Below are positions 1 through 11,939 of a stretch of 64,000 nucleotides of DNA, piece after piece; position 1 is the first letter of the stretch; each line of letters opens with the position of its first letter. The translations under genes were made by a program, and so were the position numbers. The DNA is from Cryptomeria japonica (Eukaryota; Streptophyta; Pinopsida; Cupressales; Cupressaceae). The notes below the pieces were generated by a model. That model did no database searches, was not told the origin of the DNA, and worked only from the letters and a program-made list of their open reading frames with translations. The stretch is taken from assembly GCF_030272615.1 (NCBI RefSeq), contig NC_081412.1, forward strand, positions 669,256,852 to 669,320,851, in the 5' to 3' direction.

Positions 1-424
1 CTGATATTTTTTGACATGGTCTTTCTTCACACGCAAAAAAGTCGGGCTATCGAAACTTCGGTGTGTAACCTTCACAAACTACGCAAAAAGACATTGCAAG
101 TACAAAAGTCTTCTTAGAACTAGTTATATAGAAGTTGAAATGTTACTTAAACTTAGATCTCATCAATTATGAAGACTATTTTATTTAGATAGTTTTCTTG
201 GCTAAAAAAGAAGCTTGATTTTGGCAAGTTGATGAAAAATATTTGAGTTTAAAAAAAAGATAAACCTTTTTATTGTGTCATCTAATAGAATCAACTTAGG
301 AATGATGAATTTATGAAGAAGTCAACATGAAACCAACTTCATATGAAAGAGAATTGAATTGACTATTAGAATTGACTATTAAAGATAACTCTTCATTCTA
401 CAACCTCAAATAGGTTATTAAGGG
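1..424. other. AT-rich flank, no gene seen
   Basis: No convincing coding region, repeat or RNA gene is visible. Homology between the two LTRs of the copia element that follows begins abruptly near 425. This stretch is therefore either older flanking DNA or unrelated sequence joined by a deletion. Confidence 0.5.
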
Positions 425-1282
425 CCTGATTCAATCCAAATCTCATGAAGATCGTGTTGGGAAGAGGAAACCCTAACCGCTCCGAAGGTTGAATTGCTTT
501 CTGGCGAGAAATCACATGATAACAGATGAGAGCTCAAGCGAGAATGAGTTGATGTTGCGAAGAAGGAGAAGAGAGAAGCGAGAATGAGTAAGGAGAAGAA
601 TTGCCAGCCTTAGAAATATTTCTAAGAAAGTTGCTATGTGTGTGAGCAAGGATACCGGTGAGAGGATTCTATACTGACATAACTATAGTCTTGCATTTGA
701 GCCTAATCGACAAGGTGTGGTAGAGCAGGCAACATCCAAGTGTGACACAGTGTGTTGAGAGATTGTGTGAGAAAGGGAGAGAAAGATAAAAGAGGTCGAG
801 AACCAGAGACAGTAATCTCACAATCGGTAGTGTGAGATTTAGTGGAGGAGAAAATATTGTCAACCGACAGTGAGTTATTTGATCAAAGAGCTACAGAATT
901 CATTTGCAATGAGGAGCCTTAATTTCTTTCAAATATTATTTCAATATACATCGCCAAGTTGAAGCTTGGTGCAGGGGTTGGTACTCCCTGGGTTGGAGCC
1001 CAAAAATCTTTGTAACACAGTGTTTTACCCGTGAGGCTGGATTGGAGCAGTAGTCTCTAGCAGTTTTTTTCACCAAGGTTTTTCCCACATTGGGTTTTCC
1101 TCGTAAACCAGTTGTTATAAGTTGCATTTTTGTGTTTGATCTCTTTAGTTCTCCTTTTCACACTACCAGTTTGGGTGCTTAGAGATTGTTTGGTTCACTA
1201 GTATTTTGAAATCGATTTGGAAGTCAAAAAGATTTAGGAACTACTAATTCACCCCCCTCTTAGTGGGACTCTATGTTCAACA
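425..1282 (+). repeat. 5' LTR of copia A, 5'-truncated
   Basis: It matches the 3' LTR from about 7409 onward, for example the shared run starting aaatctcatgaagatcg and the shared end before the primer site. It ends in TTCAACA, the expected CA-type LTR end. Nothing matching 6741-7408 of the 3' LTR is present upstream of about 425, so the U3 part has been lost. Confidence 0.85.
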
Positions 1283-1283
1283 A

Positions 1284-1297
1284 TTGGTATTAGAGCC
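1284..1297 (+). promoter_or_regulatory. Primer binding site of copia A
   Basis: TTGGTATTAGAGCC lies two bases after the LTR end. It resembles TGGTATCAGAGC, the complement of the 3' end of plant initiator tRNA-Met used by many copia elements, with one mismatch in the core. Confidence 0.8.
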
Positions 1298-1347
1298 AAG
1301 TTCCTAGTTATCTTTAAACCTTGGGTAGATTCTGGACTTTGAACACA

Positions 1348-3536
1348 ATGGCAAGAAATGAGTCTGCTTCCTCCAAAGCCCCCATGTTTGATGGATCTAA
1401 CTATGCCTTCTGGAGCAGAAGAATGGAGACCTATATTTCCTCCTTGGGTTTCGTTGTGTGGATGTCTGTCAAGAATGGGTATGTTGTCCCTATTGTTCCT
1501 CCTACTGATTCAGATGCCAAAAAGGAGTATGAGAACAATGCCAAGGCCAAACATGCTATTTTGAGTGGGCTGTCTGATAATAAGTTTGTCAAAGTCATGC
1601 ACTATGCATCAGCCAAGGAGACTTGGGATAAACTACAGAGGTTATTTGAAGCAGATGCAAAAGTCAAAGAGGCCAAGCTGCAAGCTCTAAGGGGCCAACT
1701 TGAAAGTATCAAGTTGAAAAATGATGAAAAGGTTGCAGATTATCTTCATAGACTTGATGAAACTGTGGATACCATCAGAGGACTCAGTGAAGAGATTGCA
1801 TATGGGATTCTTGTTAAGAAGGTTCTTAGATCTCTCACATCCAAGTATGATACTAAGGTGTCTGCCATAGAAGAAGCTAAGGATCTGAAGACTTACAATG
1901 GATGAGTTATTTGGTTCACTAATAGCCTATGAGATGAGAACAACCAGTGATACTACCTTAAGAAAAGAATCAACATTCAACATCACCAAACAGGGGAAAG
2001 AAGTAGCCTCTCATAAAGAATCCAGTGAAGACTCTGATGTCGAAGTAGCAAATTTTGTCAGGAAGCTCAATAGAGGATCTGACCGGTACAAAGGGAAGCT
2101 ATCACTTAAATGTTTCAACTGTGGTAAGGTTGAACACTTTGTTGTAAAATGCCCCCACAAAGAAACCAGTGGAGATGAGTCAAGAGAATTCAACAAATCT
2201 ATTGGCAAAGATAGAGAAAGAAACACCTATAGGCAAGGAAGGAGAGGCTACCAATATCAGAACAACCTATGTACTATTGAGGATGACACAATAGATGATG
2301 AAAATGCATCCGAAGATGATTACCATGAGAATGACAAACAAGTCAGTCTCTTCATGGCACATGGTGAACCAGTTGATGAAAATAGGAAGAAGAGGACATT
2401 GAAGCTGAAGTGGACTTGGAGGGTGAGCTTATCAGTGCTCTTGAAGATTTGAGTAAAACTAGAAGAGAACTCAAAAAGGTCAAGCTTGCTGCAATAGATG
2501 AACAAGATTTCCTGTAACAATCTTTGGATGAGTCCGACCAACTTATATCTGACCTTAAATTGTAGTTGGAAGAATCTAAGAAAATATGTGAAGCTACACT
2601 CTCTAACTTTACAATTAGGGAAAGGGAGCATCAAGAGTTGGAAGAAGAAATAGTAAAGCTCATAAAGGAGCTTGAAGAAAGTAAGGAATAAATAAAAATA
2701 AGGAGCAACTATGAAGACAACATTGAGGAGGCTTTAGACAAGATGTTGAGCAAACAAAAACAATCCAAAGACACCGGTGGCTTAGGCTTTGAAGAAGGTC
2801 AAAATTCAACCCACAAAGATAAATCCGGCAAAGAAATAATGTTCACCACCTGAATTAAAGGTGAAGAAAAGAAGCCATTCACTATAGGCAAGGATACCGA
2901 CAAAAAGACATATGCAGACGCTATTGGAAATTGCCACTCAAATCGATGTACAACAATGAACTGGAGATCACATTTCTTGTACCAACATGCAGGCTCAAGG
3001 AGAAATGCAAGAATTGACTGCAAAGGATTCACTAGATTCAACAACATGAAGGGATGACCCTCAATGAGGCAGTCCTTTGCAGGACCAAGGCAACCTAACC
3101 GGTGTGTTCCCACCTTTCATGGTTACTGTTATCGGTGTAACAAATTTGGGCATAACATAGCTAATTGTAGATTAATCAATAAGCTCTCTATGAGTTATGA
3201 AAGTAGAAATCCTTTTAATGCACTCCAGGATATGAATGTTATCTGCTATCAGTGCAATGGATATGGTCATAAGAGTTTTGATTGTAGAAAGAATACACCA
3301 GTACCCTACAATAATTTAAAGGAAGTCCCCTTAAATGAAAAGGTAAAATGCTATAACTGTTGAGAGTTTAGACACATAGAAAAGTTATGTAAAAATCGGA
3401 AGATCAAGCAAAAGAAGACAAATCCGGATCAAGAGTCGGTGACTGAACCTGAGCCAAATGGAGGAACTGACAAGAAGAAGGAGACCAAACCAGTTTGGGT
3501 TGAGAAGAAAAAGAAAAGACAGAATCAAGTCTCATA
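1348..3536 (+). pseudogene. gag: gag of copia A, with four CCHC knuckles
   Basis: The ATG at 1348 starts a UBN2-type copia gag (FDGSNYAFWSRRMETYI early, LRGQLESIKLKNDEKVADY later). A frameshift near 1898 moves the frame to MDELFGSLIAYEMR. A first zinc knuckle, CFNCGKVEHFVVKC, is at about 2110-2151. A charged, coiled-coil-like stretch (LEDLSKTRRELKKVK) follows around 2440-2760. Further knuckles are CYRCNKFGHNIANC (about 3127), CYQCNGYGHKSFDC (about 3244) and a degenerate CYNC..FRHIEKLC interrupted by a TGA at 3361. Most plant copia gags carry one knuckle, so this gag is long and elaborate. It should form the virus-like particle and bind RNA, but stops and frameshifts make it non-functional. 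Confidence 0.85.
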
Positions 3537-3929
3537 GTGAAAACTACCCTACTTGCTGAGAGGAAGAATCTATGGGCTGTAGATAGTGGTTGTTCTAACC
3601 ACATGACCGGTGACAAAAAGAAATTCATCAAACTTGAAGATTGGAATGGTGGATCAGTAAGGTTTGGAGACAATTCCTCCATCAAAATAAAGGGAAAAGG
3701 AACTCTAAGCATTGATGGAAAATTGAAGGCACATGATGTATATTATGTGGAAGGCCTAAAGAATAATCTGCTAAGTGTGAGGCAGATGTGTGACAAAGGT
3801 TACAAATTTACCTTTGAGTCAACTAGTTGCCAGATAAAGAAAGACAATACAGATAAAGTTGTGGCAGAGGGAAAGAAACTAGATGGAAATGTTTATAATA
3901 TGAAGGAATTATATGAGTCCAATGTATGA
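3537..3929 (+). pseudogene. Aspartic protease domain of copia A
   Basis: The segment contains LWAVDSGCSNHMTGD, the copia protease active-site motif (DSG) with the conserved SNHMTG continuation. The usual downstream signature VYYVEGLKNNLLSV is also present. The active-site Asp is intact. The frame ends at a stop near 3927, and the integrase that follows is in another frame, so the polyprotein is broken here. Confidence 0.88.
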
Positions 3930-5140
3930 TAGGACAAGTAGGTGAAAGTTGGCTGTGGCACCGAAGATTAGGCCACATAAATTTTGATAACTTAGTTGCA
4001 ATAAGAAAAAAGGGGTGTGTGAGGAATATTCCACCCATCATCGAATCAGTAAACACATTTTGTGATGAATGTGTAAAAGGCAAGCAAACTAAAGTGAGTT
4101 TCAGGACAAAGGAGCACAACACCTCAAGACCACTTGAAATCGTGCATATAGATCCGTGTGGTCCAACTTGAACAAGAGCACTTGCCGATGAAAGATACTT
4201 TATGCTCTTCATTGATGACTACTCAAGAATGACATGGGTCACCTTTCTGCAATATAAATCACAACCATTTGAGAGATTCAAGATCTTTCGAAAGATGGTG
4301 GAAAAGGAAAGTGGGTATAGGTTAAAATGTCTAAGATTAGACAAGGGTGGAGAGTTTACATCAAATGAATTTGAAGATTATTGTGAAAAACATGGAATTA
4401 GAAGGCAATACTCTGCTCCTAGGACACCACAGAAAAATGGTGTGGTAGAAAGGAAGAACGGGATAGTCAAGGAGATGGCCAAAACCATGTTAAATGAGGC
4501 CAGTTTGTTAGACACATATTGGAAAGAAGTTGTTCATATTGTTGCATATACTTTAAAGCGGGTTCAATTAAGAACAAACAATAGGATGACACCTTATGAG
4601 TTGTGGTATGACCTGAAGCCATCAATCAAATAATTCAAAGTATTTGGAAGAAAGCGTTTTATCAAAAAGGATATGGATGGTCTAGGAAGTTTTGACTCCA
4701 GGAATGATGAAGGATTCTTCCTCGATTACTCATCAAACAACAAGGCCTACAAATGCTACAACAAAAGACTAAGAAGAATAATTGAGAATGTGCATGTAAA
4801 AGTTGATGAGGATATGCACAGAGGATGTCAACCACAGATCAATTGGTATGATAACTCCGGTGATGAAGATGATGAAACTCAGTCAGACATCGAACCAGAG
4901 GAAGCATCCAAGAAGGGTCCTAACTGGTATGTACAACTGAATCACCCGGAAGAGCAAATTTTGGGAAATAAGAGTGATGGTGTGCAAACTAGAAGAAGAC
5001 TTGCTTGGATTGATGAACAAGTTAATCTCCGGCTCATGGTCGAAGTTGAACCCAAAGCATTCAATGAGGCAAGAAAAAGACAAGAATGGATGGATGTCAT
5101 GGAAGAAGAACTGCAACAGATTGAGAAGAATAAGACTTGA
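3926..5140 (+). pseudogene. Integrase of copia A
   Basis: A GAG-pre-integrase / HHCC zinc module (WLWHRRLGHINFDNL ... CDECVKGKQ) is followed by the DDE core. Core residues are visible in IVHIDPCGP, CLRLDKGGEFTS and NGVVERKNG. Plant-copia C-terminal sequence (RRIIENVHVKVDE, WYVQLNHPEEQI) continues to the start of the reverse transcriptase. The three catalytic positions look intact, but in-frame stops at 4169-4171, 4631-4633 and 5138-5140 interrupt it. All lie in one reading frame, so decay is mostly by point substitution. Confidence 0.88.
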
Positions 5141-5932
5141 GAATTAGTCCCTAGACCGGAAGACAAGAACATCAATGGCACTAAATGGGTCTACCAGAAC
5201 AAGATCAATGAAGAAGGTAAGATTGTTAGGCATAAAGATAGAGTAGTGTGCAAAGGATACTCTCATGTAGAGGGGATTGACTTTGAAGAAACATTTGCAC
5301 CGGTAGCTAGATTAGAAGAAATTAGAATGTTTCTAGCCTTCTCTGCCTACAAGGGCTATAAAGTATATCAAATGGATGTAAAATCTTCCTTTCTAAATGG
5401 AAATTTTGAAGAAGAAGTGTACATGGAGCAACCAAAAGGGTTTATGTTGCATAATGATGAGACATTTGTGTGTCGGTTGAAGAAGGCCTTGTATGGTTTA
5501 AGGCAAGCTCCTAGAGCATCGTATTCAAGATTAGATCAGTACCTAAAGGAGCAGGGATTCAAAAAGTGAAGTGTAGATAGCAATTTGTACATAAAGAAAT
5601 ATGGGAACCACATGATCATTATGGTTGTGTATGTAGATGATATTATCTTTGGAGGCAACAAGGACACCCTCTGCAAAGAATTTGCTGATCAAATGTAGTC
5701 AGAATTTGAGATGTCAATGCTTGGTGAATTGACATACTTCCTTGGTTTGCAGATATTACAGCAAGATAAAGGAATTTTTATCTCTCAAATCAAGTATGCA
5801 AAGGAGATGTTGAAGAAATTCCAACTGGAAGATTGTAAACCGGTAAGTACTCCCATGGTGACCGACAACAAATTGAGCAAGAATGATGAATCACCAGTGG
5901 TGGATCACTGTGTACAGATCCATGATAGGTAG
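5141..5932 (+). pseudogene. Reverse transcriptase of copia A
   Basis: Classic copia RT motifs are visible: FAPVARLEEIRMFLAF, VYQMDVKSSFLNG, EEVYMEQPKGF and CRLKKALYGLRQAPRA. The catalytic YVDD box (YVDDIIFGG) at about 5630-5641 is intact. FLGLQILQ and FISQIKYAKEML follow. It is interrupted by TGA at 5567-5569 and TAG near 5696, in the same frame as the integrase. A frameshift follows after about 5900. Confidence 0.9.
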
Positions 5933-6020
5933 TCTAATGTATCTAACTGCCTAAAGACTGGATATAGTTCAGGCAGTATGCATGGTGGCCAGATTCCAAG
6001 CTGTACCAAAGTAGTCACAT

Positions 6021-6575
6021 ATGAATGTTGTTAGTAGAATTTTTAGGTACCTACAAGGAACGCTTAGCTATGGTTTATGGTATCCTAAACAAGGAGATTT
6101 TATCTTGGAAGAATACACTGATGCTGATTGGGCAGGTTGCATTGATGATCCAAAGAGCACAAGTGGTGGTGCATCCCTTCTAGGTGACCGGTTGGTCTCA
6201 TGGCATAGCAAGTAGCAGAACTCAGTCTCTTTATCTACTGTTCAAGTTGAATATATTGTTGCTGCTACATGTTGCTCTTAGGTGCTTTGGATGAAGCAAA
6301 CTCTCAACAATATACAGGTGGAAATCACTGATCCTATTCTCATCTAGTGTGACAACTTGAGTGCAATCAACATAACAAAGAATCCAGTGATGCATTCTAT
6401 AACAAAGTACATTGCTATCAAGTATCACTTTCTCAGAGAGAAAGTTGAAGGACAGGAGTTAAAGATGGATTATGTTCCTACTGGCGAACACGTAGCAGAC
6501 ATTTTCACCAAACCATTACCATTCAACACTTTTGAGTATCCCCGACACAAGTTAGGAGTTGTGTCCTTTGTCTAG
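6021..6575 (+). pseudogene. RNase H of copia A
   Basis: The copia RNase H signature is present: EEYTDADWAGCIDDPKSTSG, then a degraded middle with several stops near 6213 and 6280. The C-terminal HVADIFTKPLPFNTFE marks the end of copia pol. Frame 6021-6215 and frame 6357-6575 are the same, broken by stops. Confidence 0.88.
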
Positions 6576-6588
6576 GAAGGTTTTGTGT

Positions 6589-6740
6589 GGTTCAAGGGGA
6601 GCCGAGAGTGGTCAAACGGGGAGATTGGTATGGATCAAAGGGGGAGTGCACAGTACCCTTTGTCATTGTGTCAAAGGGGGAGAAATATACCGGTCCAGAG
6701 TGTCTTGCGAGATGTTGACATCAATGCCAAAGGGGGAGAT
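6589..6740 (+). promoter_or_regulatory. Array of polypurine tracts before the 3' LTR of A
   Basis: Successive G-rich purine runs occur near 6593-6602, 6614-6625, 6636-6648, 6672-6683 and 6727-6740. The last is CCAAAGGGGGAGAT, abutting the LTR start TGTTGG. The final tract is the expected plus-strand primer. The upstream copies share the core CAAAGGGGGAG. Multiple polypurine tracts are a described feature of Sireviruses. Confidence 0.8.
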
Positions 6741-8276
6741 TGTTGGCATTTTGGCATTAAGTTGTCATTGATGTCAACCAGCATGATGGATAGTGGCATG
6801 AGTGTGAGTAGATAGAATGGAGTGTTACCGGTAAGGCATAAACCGGTCTGAAGGATAACTGCTTATTTATGATGAAGAGGCAGAATGTGAAAGTTGTCAC
6901 AAATCATTGCAGATGAAGATGTGTTACCGGTATAATGTGCTCTACCAGTTAACAAAAGAAGAAAGTTCTACCAGAAAAAGAATGTACCAGTATGAGTTTT
7001 CTCGACCGAATATGTGTTGGTGGGCCATGCCTTGATCTGTGTGATGCCATGAGGAGCAGAGGTGGAAAACATGTTGTGGTCAGTGAAGCCCCATCGACAG
7101 GGTCGTTGAAACAGATAATCGCCATTAATGAAACAACCACAAATCACGGGATCATATCTGACTGTTGCGGCTCAAAGAAGAAACAATGGCAGAGAAGGAT
7201 CAGGGAGTAGTTGGCATCTGGATCAATGCAACGAAAATCCAATTCAGGAAGAGCTCGAAAAGGAAACAACTAAAGCATTTTATGTGTCGACATATTTCAA
7301 GATAAAAGATCTTGTTTGAGATTTCTATTTCTAGAAAATGTGTGTTGGACAAAGGAAACTGTGTATAGATGCATCCTTGAAGGATAGGTGATCAATCCAA
7401 GATAGGCTGGATCAAATCTCATGAAGATCGTGTCGGGAAGAGGAAACCCTAACCGTTCCAAAGGTTGAATTACTTTCTGGCGGGAAATCATGTGATAAGA
7501 GATGAGAGCTCAAGCCAGAATGAGTTGATGCTACGAAGGAGAGGAGAGAAGTGAGAGCGAGTAAGGAGAAGAATTGCCAACCTTAGAAAGACTTCTAAGA
7601 AAGTTGTTGTGTGTGTGAGCAAGCATACTGGTGAGAGGATCCTACCGGCATAACTATAGTCTTGCATTTGAGCCTAACCGACAAGGTGTGGCAGAGCAGG
7701 CAACATCCAAGTGTGACACAATGTGTTGAGAGATTGTGTGAGGAAGGGAGAGAAAGATAAAAGAGGTCGAGAACCATAGACACTAATCTCACAACCGATA
7801 TTGTGAGATTCAGCGGAGGAGAAAAGACTGTCAACTGACAATGAGTTATTTGATCAAAGAGTTGCATAATTCATTTGCAACGAGAAGCCTTAATTGCTTT
7901 CGAATATTATTTCAATAAACATCGCAAAGTTGAAGCTTGGTGTAGGGGTTGGTGCTCCTTGTGTTGTATCCCTAAAAGTGAAGGGGTTGGTGCTCTAAAA
8001 TCTTTATAATACAGTGTTTTACCCATGAGGCTGGATTGGAGCAGTAGTCTCCAACAGTTTTTCTCACTGAGGTTTTTCCCATATTGGGTTTTCCGCGTAA
8101 ACTAGGTGTTATGAGTTACATTTTTGTGTTTGATCTCTTTAGTTCTCCTTTTCACTCTACCGGTTTGGGTGCTTAGAGATTGTGTGGTTAACTATTACTC
8201 TGAAATTGATTTGGAGGTCAAAAAGATTTAGGAACCACTGATTCAACCCCCTCTCAGTGGTACTCTGTGTTCAATA
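6741..8276 (+). repeat. 3' LTR of copia A
   Basis: It begins TGTTGGCATT directly after the polypurine tract and ends near TTCAATA, a mutated form of the 5' LTR end TTCAACA. Length is about 1536 bases. It starts with the TTGTCATTGATGTCAAC module, which also occurs in the LTRs of copia B and of the solo LTR at 58824-60332, so these families are related. Confidence 0.9.
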
Positions 8277-8904
8277 GTTGATCTGTCGTTTAGTTGAAAT
8301 TAGTTCAAGTCTTTGATGTCTATCCTTACCTTGATATGTTCACTTATGGTTGTTATGAACCTTGTAACTTGTTGTCTTTGATGTGTTTGGTCTGATGTCT
8401 AAAACCCTCAATGTGAAATGCACACAACAAGCTCGGGATTTTTCCCCTTGCTGTTGATATTACTTCAATATGTATATTGACACTGATCACCAAGCCATGG
8501 TGGGATATGATACGAATAACTATTCAAATAATCAAGGATAGTGACTACGTTAAGTATGTCTAAGATTGATAAGCATGTCCTGCCATCAATTGATAAAGAT
8601 GAGACTAACTAAAACAAAATCCAGCAGTCATACTGATCTATGTCATTGTTTTGATTTGTGGTTTCAAAGAGTGAGTACCCCATATAAGACCGATTTGTCG
8701 GGTTTCCAGTGTACCTATCCTTGTATAAGACATGTTGATGTTGATGTTGATATATTAACAAGACATGTGATCAATTTGATTGCAGACCTTGAGAGTTTTT
8801 ATTAAAAAGAAATATTGAAGAAGTGAGGAAGACTAATGTGGGTATAGCGCATACATGCCCCACAAGTCCACTGAGGTCGCGTTGGTATGAATCCTGATTG
8901 TCAA
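8277..8904. other. Spacer, no gene seen
   Basis: No motif-bearing reading frame, LTR end or RNA gene is recognised. The short open frame at 8566-8805 has no recognisable domain and is probably chance. Confidence 0.5.
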
Positions 8905-9365
8905 TATGGGTCAAGTGTCGATATGTTTCAAAGGTTGATATGGGTCAAACTGATTGTCGATATGGGTCTTGATTCGATATGAGTCCTGATTCGATATGGG
9001 TCCTAATTGTTGATATGGGTCTTGATTGTTGATATGGGTCTTGATTGCATTATGATGCTTGATTTCGATATGATTCTCGATTGATTGAATGATCTTTGAT
9101 ATGATACTTATGTGATTGATATGAAACATAATTTCGTTATGGGTCATTGATTGCGATATGATACTAAACTTCAATATGTTGCTTGATTTCGATATGGGAC
9201 TCTTGTTGATTGATATGGTACTTGATTTTCGATATGAGTCCTGATATGATGTTGTTGACTGATTCAAGATATGATGCTTGGTTTCGATATGCATCTTTTT
9301 TTGGTTTGCGATGGGACTAATTGATTGAGTCTCGATATGGTTCCTGTTGTTGATTTTATGGATGG
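8905..9365. repeat. Degenerate tandem repeat, core GATATGGGTC
   Basis: A unit of roughly 20-25 bases built on TCGATATGGGTCCTGAT recurs about 18-20 times with substitutions (gatatgagtc, gatatgatgc, gatatggtac). The repeat keeps the minus strand open for about 220 codons. The resulting peptide is low complexity, rich in His, Ile, Asn and Ser, and is not evidence of a gene. Confidence 0.8.
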
Positions 9366-9659
9366 GCCATGCGTTCATGCTTTGATTTTCAATTTTGTTC
9401 TTGATTTTTTTAATTTTTAGTTTTTTAGACATTTCTGATTTTTGGAGCTTTTGGATTAGAAGAAAGATGTATTTGGTTGTCCCAATGTATAACAAGACAA
9501 GGAATATTATAAATGGATGACTGAACCATTGAGGTGGAAATGGATAGGAGAAAGACGAAAGTAGCTTATGAGGAGACACATCAAGAGCTTTTTAAAATTC
9601 ATGTTTTTGTCCTTAGTTTTGATCAAGATCAAGAATGGAAAAGGGGATAAGGATGGAGA

Positions 9660-9930
9660 TAGGATATGGATAGGAGAAACAAGATCATAGACAGTGATAG
9701 ATGATGGAAGAAATGAATAGATAGGATAGATGGTATGGGTAAGAGGGTATGGATAAGGTGAAGCAAGATCATAGATAGCATTGGATGATGGAAGCTATGA
9801 ATAGATATGGTAGATTGTATAGATTACCATGAAGCAAGACCGTAGATAGCACTGGATGATGGAACCTATGAGTAGATAAGATAGATGGTATGGATAAAGT
9901 GAAGCAAGACCGTAGATAACACTGGATGGA
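9660..9930. repeat. Tandem repeat, unit about 70-75 bases
   Basis: Three to four imperfect copies are visible of a unit containing GAAGCAAGACCGTAGATAGC, CTGGATGATGGAA, TATGAGTAGATA and AGATGGTATGGATAA. They sit in purine-rich DNA (GGATAGGAGAA-like) that resembles 15000-15090 and 22950-23300. Confidence 0.75.
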
Positions 9931-11939
9931 TTTAGATAGGGTAATGGATATTGGAGGAAGGATAATGGGAGATGTGGTATGAAGAATAGATTGGATGAAA
10001 CTTTGACCCCAAGCATAGAGGTCTCCATTTGCAAAGAGGTGATATGTAAGATTGTCACAATATTTGGCACCACTTGAATAAGTGTTCCTGAACTTTTCAA
10101 AGATAGAGACCCAACCCACACTTAAACCTTTGAAAAATTCAAGCGAACATTTCTAGTAACTAGGAAGTAGACTCAAAAGGGAAGAAGAATCCCAAATTGG
10201 ATCAACTTACTTAGTCTTTGATTACCCATGTGTGTGCAATTAGGTTTATTCTGGCTCATGTGATCATTGTGTTGGTGGTTTTTTATGCTACATACAAAAC
10301 CATAGCAACCAGTACTCTTGTAGCCAACTTTCAAAGAGAAGCCAACTCCTATTAAAAGATAAATCAGGTGGACTGAACCAACTAGTATAGGATCCTAATG
10401 ATCCTCCTGCACTTCAGGTTCTGCTAGACCTAGGGGGGATAACCTTAGATGCATACAATACAACCAGTTACAAACATATGGTAGCATCAACAATCAACAG
10501 AGAAATCTCATTCCACAAGCTCAACAAGTTAGAAAATACTTCAGGTTGGCTAGATCTGTACAAGCAATAGATGAATAAGAGCTCGAAATGAATAGGACAC
10601 AACCCCCAAACATGAAGGGAAATAGATTTCTTTAAAATTTATATGCTTCTTAAAATATCCCCAAATTCTTCAAAGACCAGTGCCTTGTTCATTGGGTATG
10701 GAGTCACACACGGAACTGCAAATGCAAATCTCAGTTGCAAATCTGTTTTCATTATAAAAATATTCCTGCATCAATACCTTATACCAATGCATTACTCAAC
10801 TCATTCACAAAATCATCAGGTCTTGGATACATATTTCATTATTTATGATTGATTACAGAATTTAAACTCTTAACTGCAGAATGCTTACAAACAATCACAA
10901 CAATCTCCTTAATATGACAAATTCCAGCCTCCTTGAGGATTTAATTTGTAACAAAGAATTACATTTTTATAGACAATCTTGTGTGAAATCTACTCATGCC
11001 TTACACAAGTAGAACCTGCAACTAGGAAACAATTTGCGATACTGAAATGCAACTCTATACCCTGAAAAGACCCATAAAAATTTACAAACTTGGGAAAGAA
11101 ATTCAGAACTGGAAACACAAAATTCTGGAGCCTTCTCACAAAAATTATGGAATCCTTTCAAATGAGAAGAACTGAGAATATGAAGGAGAGGGAAAAGATC
11201 AGATCTACATCACAACTTGCCAAGTGTCCTCTTTCCCCAACTGAAAAAATTCTTTTCATCATGCCCAGGGAAACTACTCTCAAAATATCTGATATTTGTT
11301 GAAATTGATTGCAGAAATAAACTATTCGTTCCGAGAGCTTTCCAACGACATATAACACTTACATATTTGGATAAAAAATACCCCTCCAGTGAATTAATCT
11401 CTCATGCAGACCAGTCATTTAAATTTTGAATTTTCGCACTATAGTTGGACCTATACATTTAATTTTGATTTTTACTTCTGTGCCTTGCCACATGTCCGCC
11501 ACTGGACCGAAACCCGCCCTGTCGCTGAGTCACAATGGATAACTGGCAAGTTGTTTCTTATTGCGGTACAACGACCATCGTCAATCTTCCTCGGACTTGC
11601 CCACTTGTTAACTCGCTTGAGATGCTCCCTCTTGCTGGGCCCATCGTTCAGTCATCAGATCGCGATGGGTAAACATCATGCAACTTCCCATTGTGGTACA
11701 ACAACACTCAGTAGATCATCTCCAACCCGCTCAACCTTTAATCTCCATTTTGTTGCAAAATTTGGGTACCTCGAGATGTGTGCATGTGCGTGGGGTCCAC
11801 TGGGTCGCCAATCAACCTCTTGTCAAAAGCTTTTAAGCTTTGACACTATAGATGTGTGACATTGCTTTTAAACATATAAATTTTCCTCCTTACTGCCAAT
11901 GTGGGATAAACTTATTTGCACATTCCCCTTCTTTTTTCT
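9931..11939. other. Unassigned spacer
   Basis: No host gene is recognised. A block at about 11517-11740 contains two diverged copies of a roughly 130-base unit, both including the words TTGTGGTACAAC or TTGCGGTACAAC after an ATGGGTAA / ATGGATAA word. Open frames here (for example 11404-11859) show no domain. Confidence 0.4.

Larger units (their letters stand above)
425..8276 (+). mobile_element. Copia LTR retrotransposon A, Sirevirus-like, decayed
   Basis: The domain order gag, protease, integrase, reverse transcriptase, RNase H is the copia (Pseudoviridae) order. Direct repeats at 425-1282 and 6741-8276 flank it. A tRNA-iMet-type primer site follows the left repeat and a G-rich polypurine tract precedes the right one. 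The 5' LTR lacks roughly its first 670 bases. The pol frame stays the same from 3926 to 5932 but is broken by several stop codons, with frameshifts near 1898, 3926 and 5950. Repeated polypurine tracts and a coiled-coil, multi-knuckle gag suggest a Sirevirus-like lineage, which is inference. Confidence 0.92.

Noticed and set aside
8911-9579. 222-codon open frame on the minus strand
   Set aside because: It is the translation of a degenerate tandem repeat (GATATGGG core), low in complexity and without any domain.
10360-10620. Weakly protein-like stretch (PPALQVLLDLGGITLDAYNT)
   Set aside because: It is short, interrupted by stops and shows no recognised motif; too weak to call a gene.
11404-11859. 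151-codon open frame on the plus strand
   Set aside because: No domain or codon pattern; it crosses a duplicated spacer block, which explains its openness.
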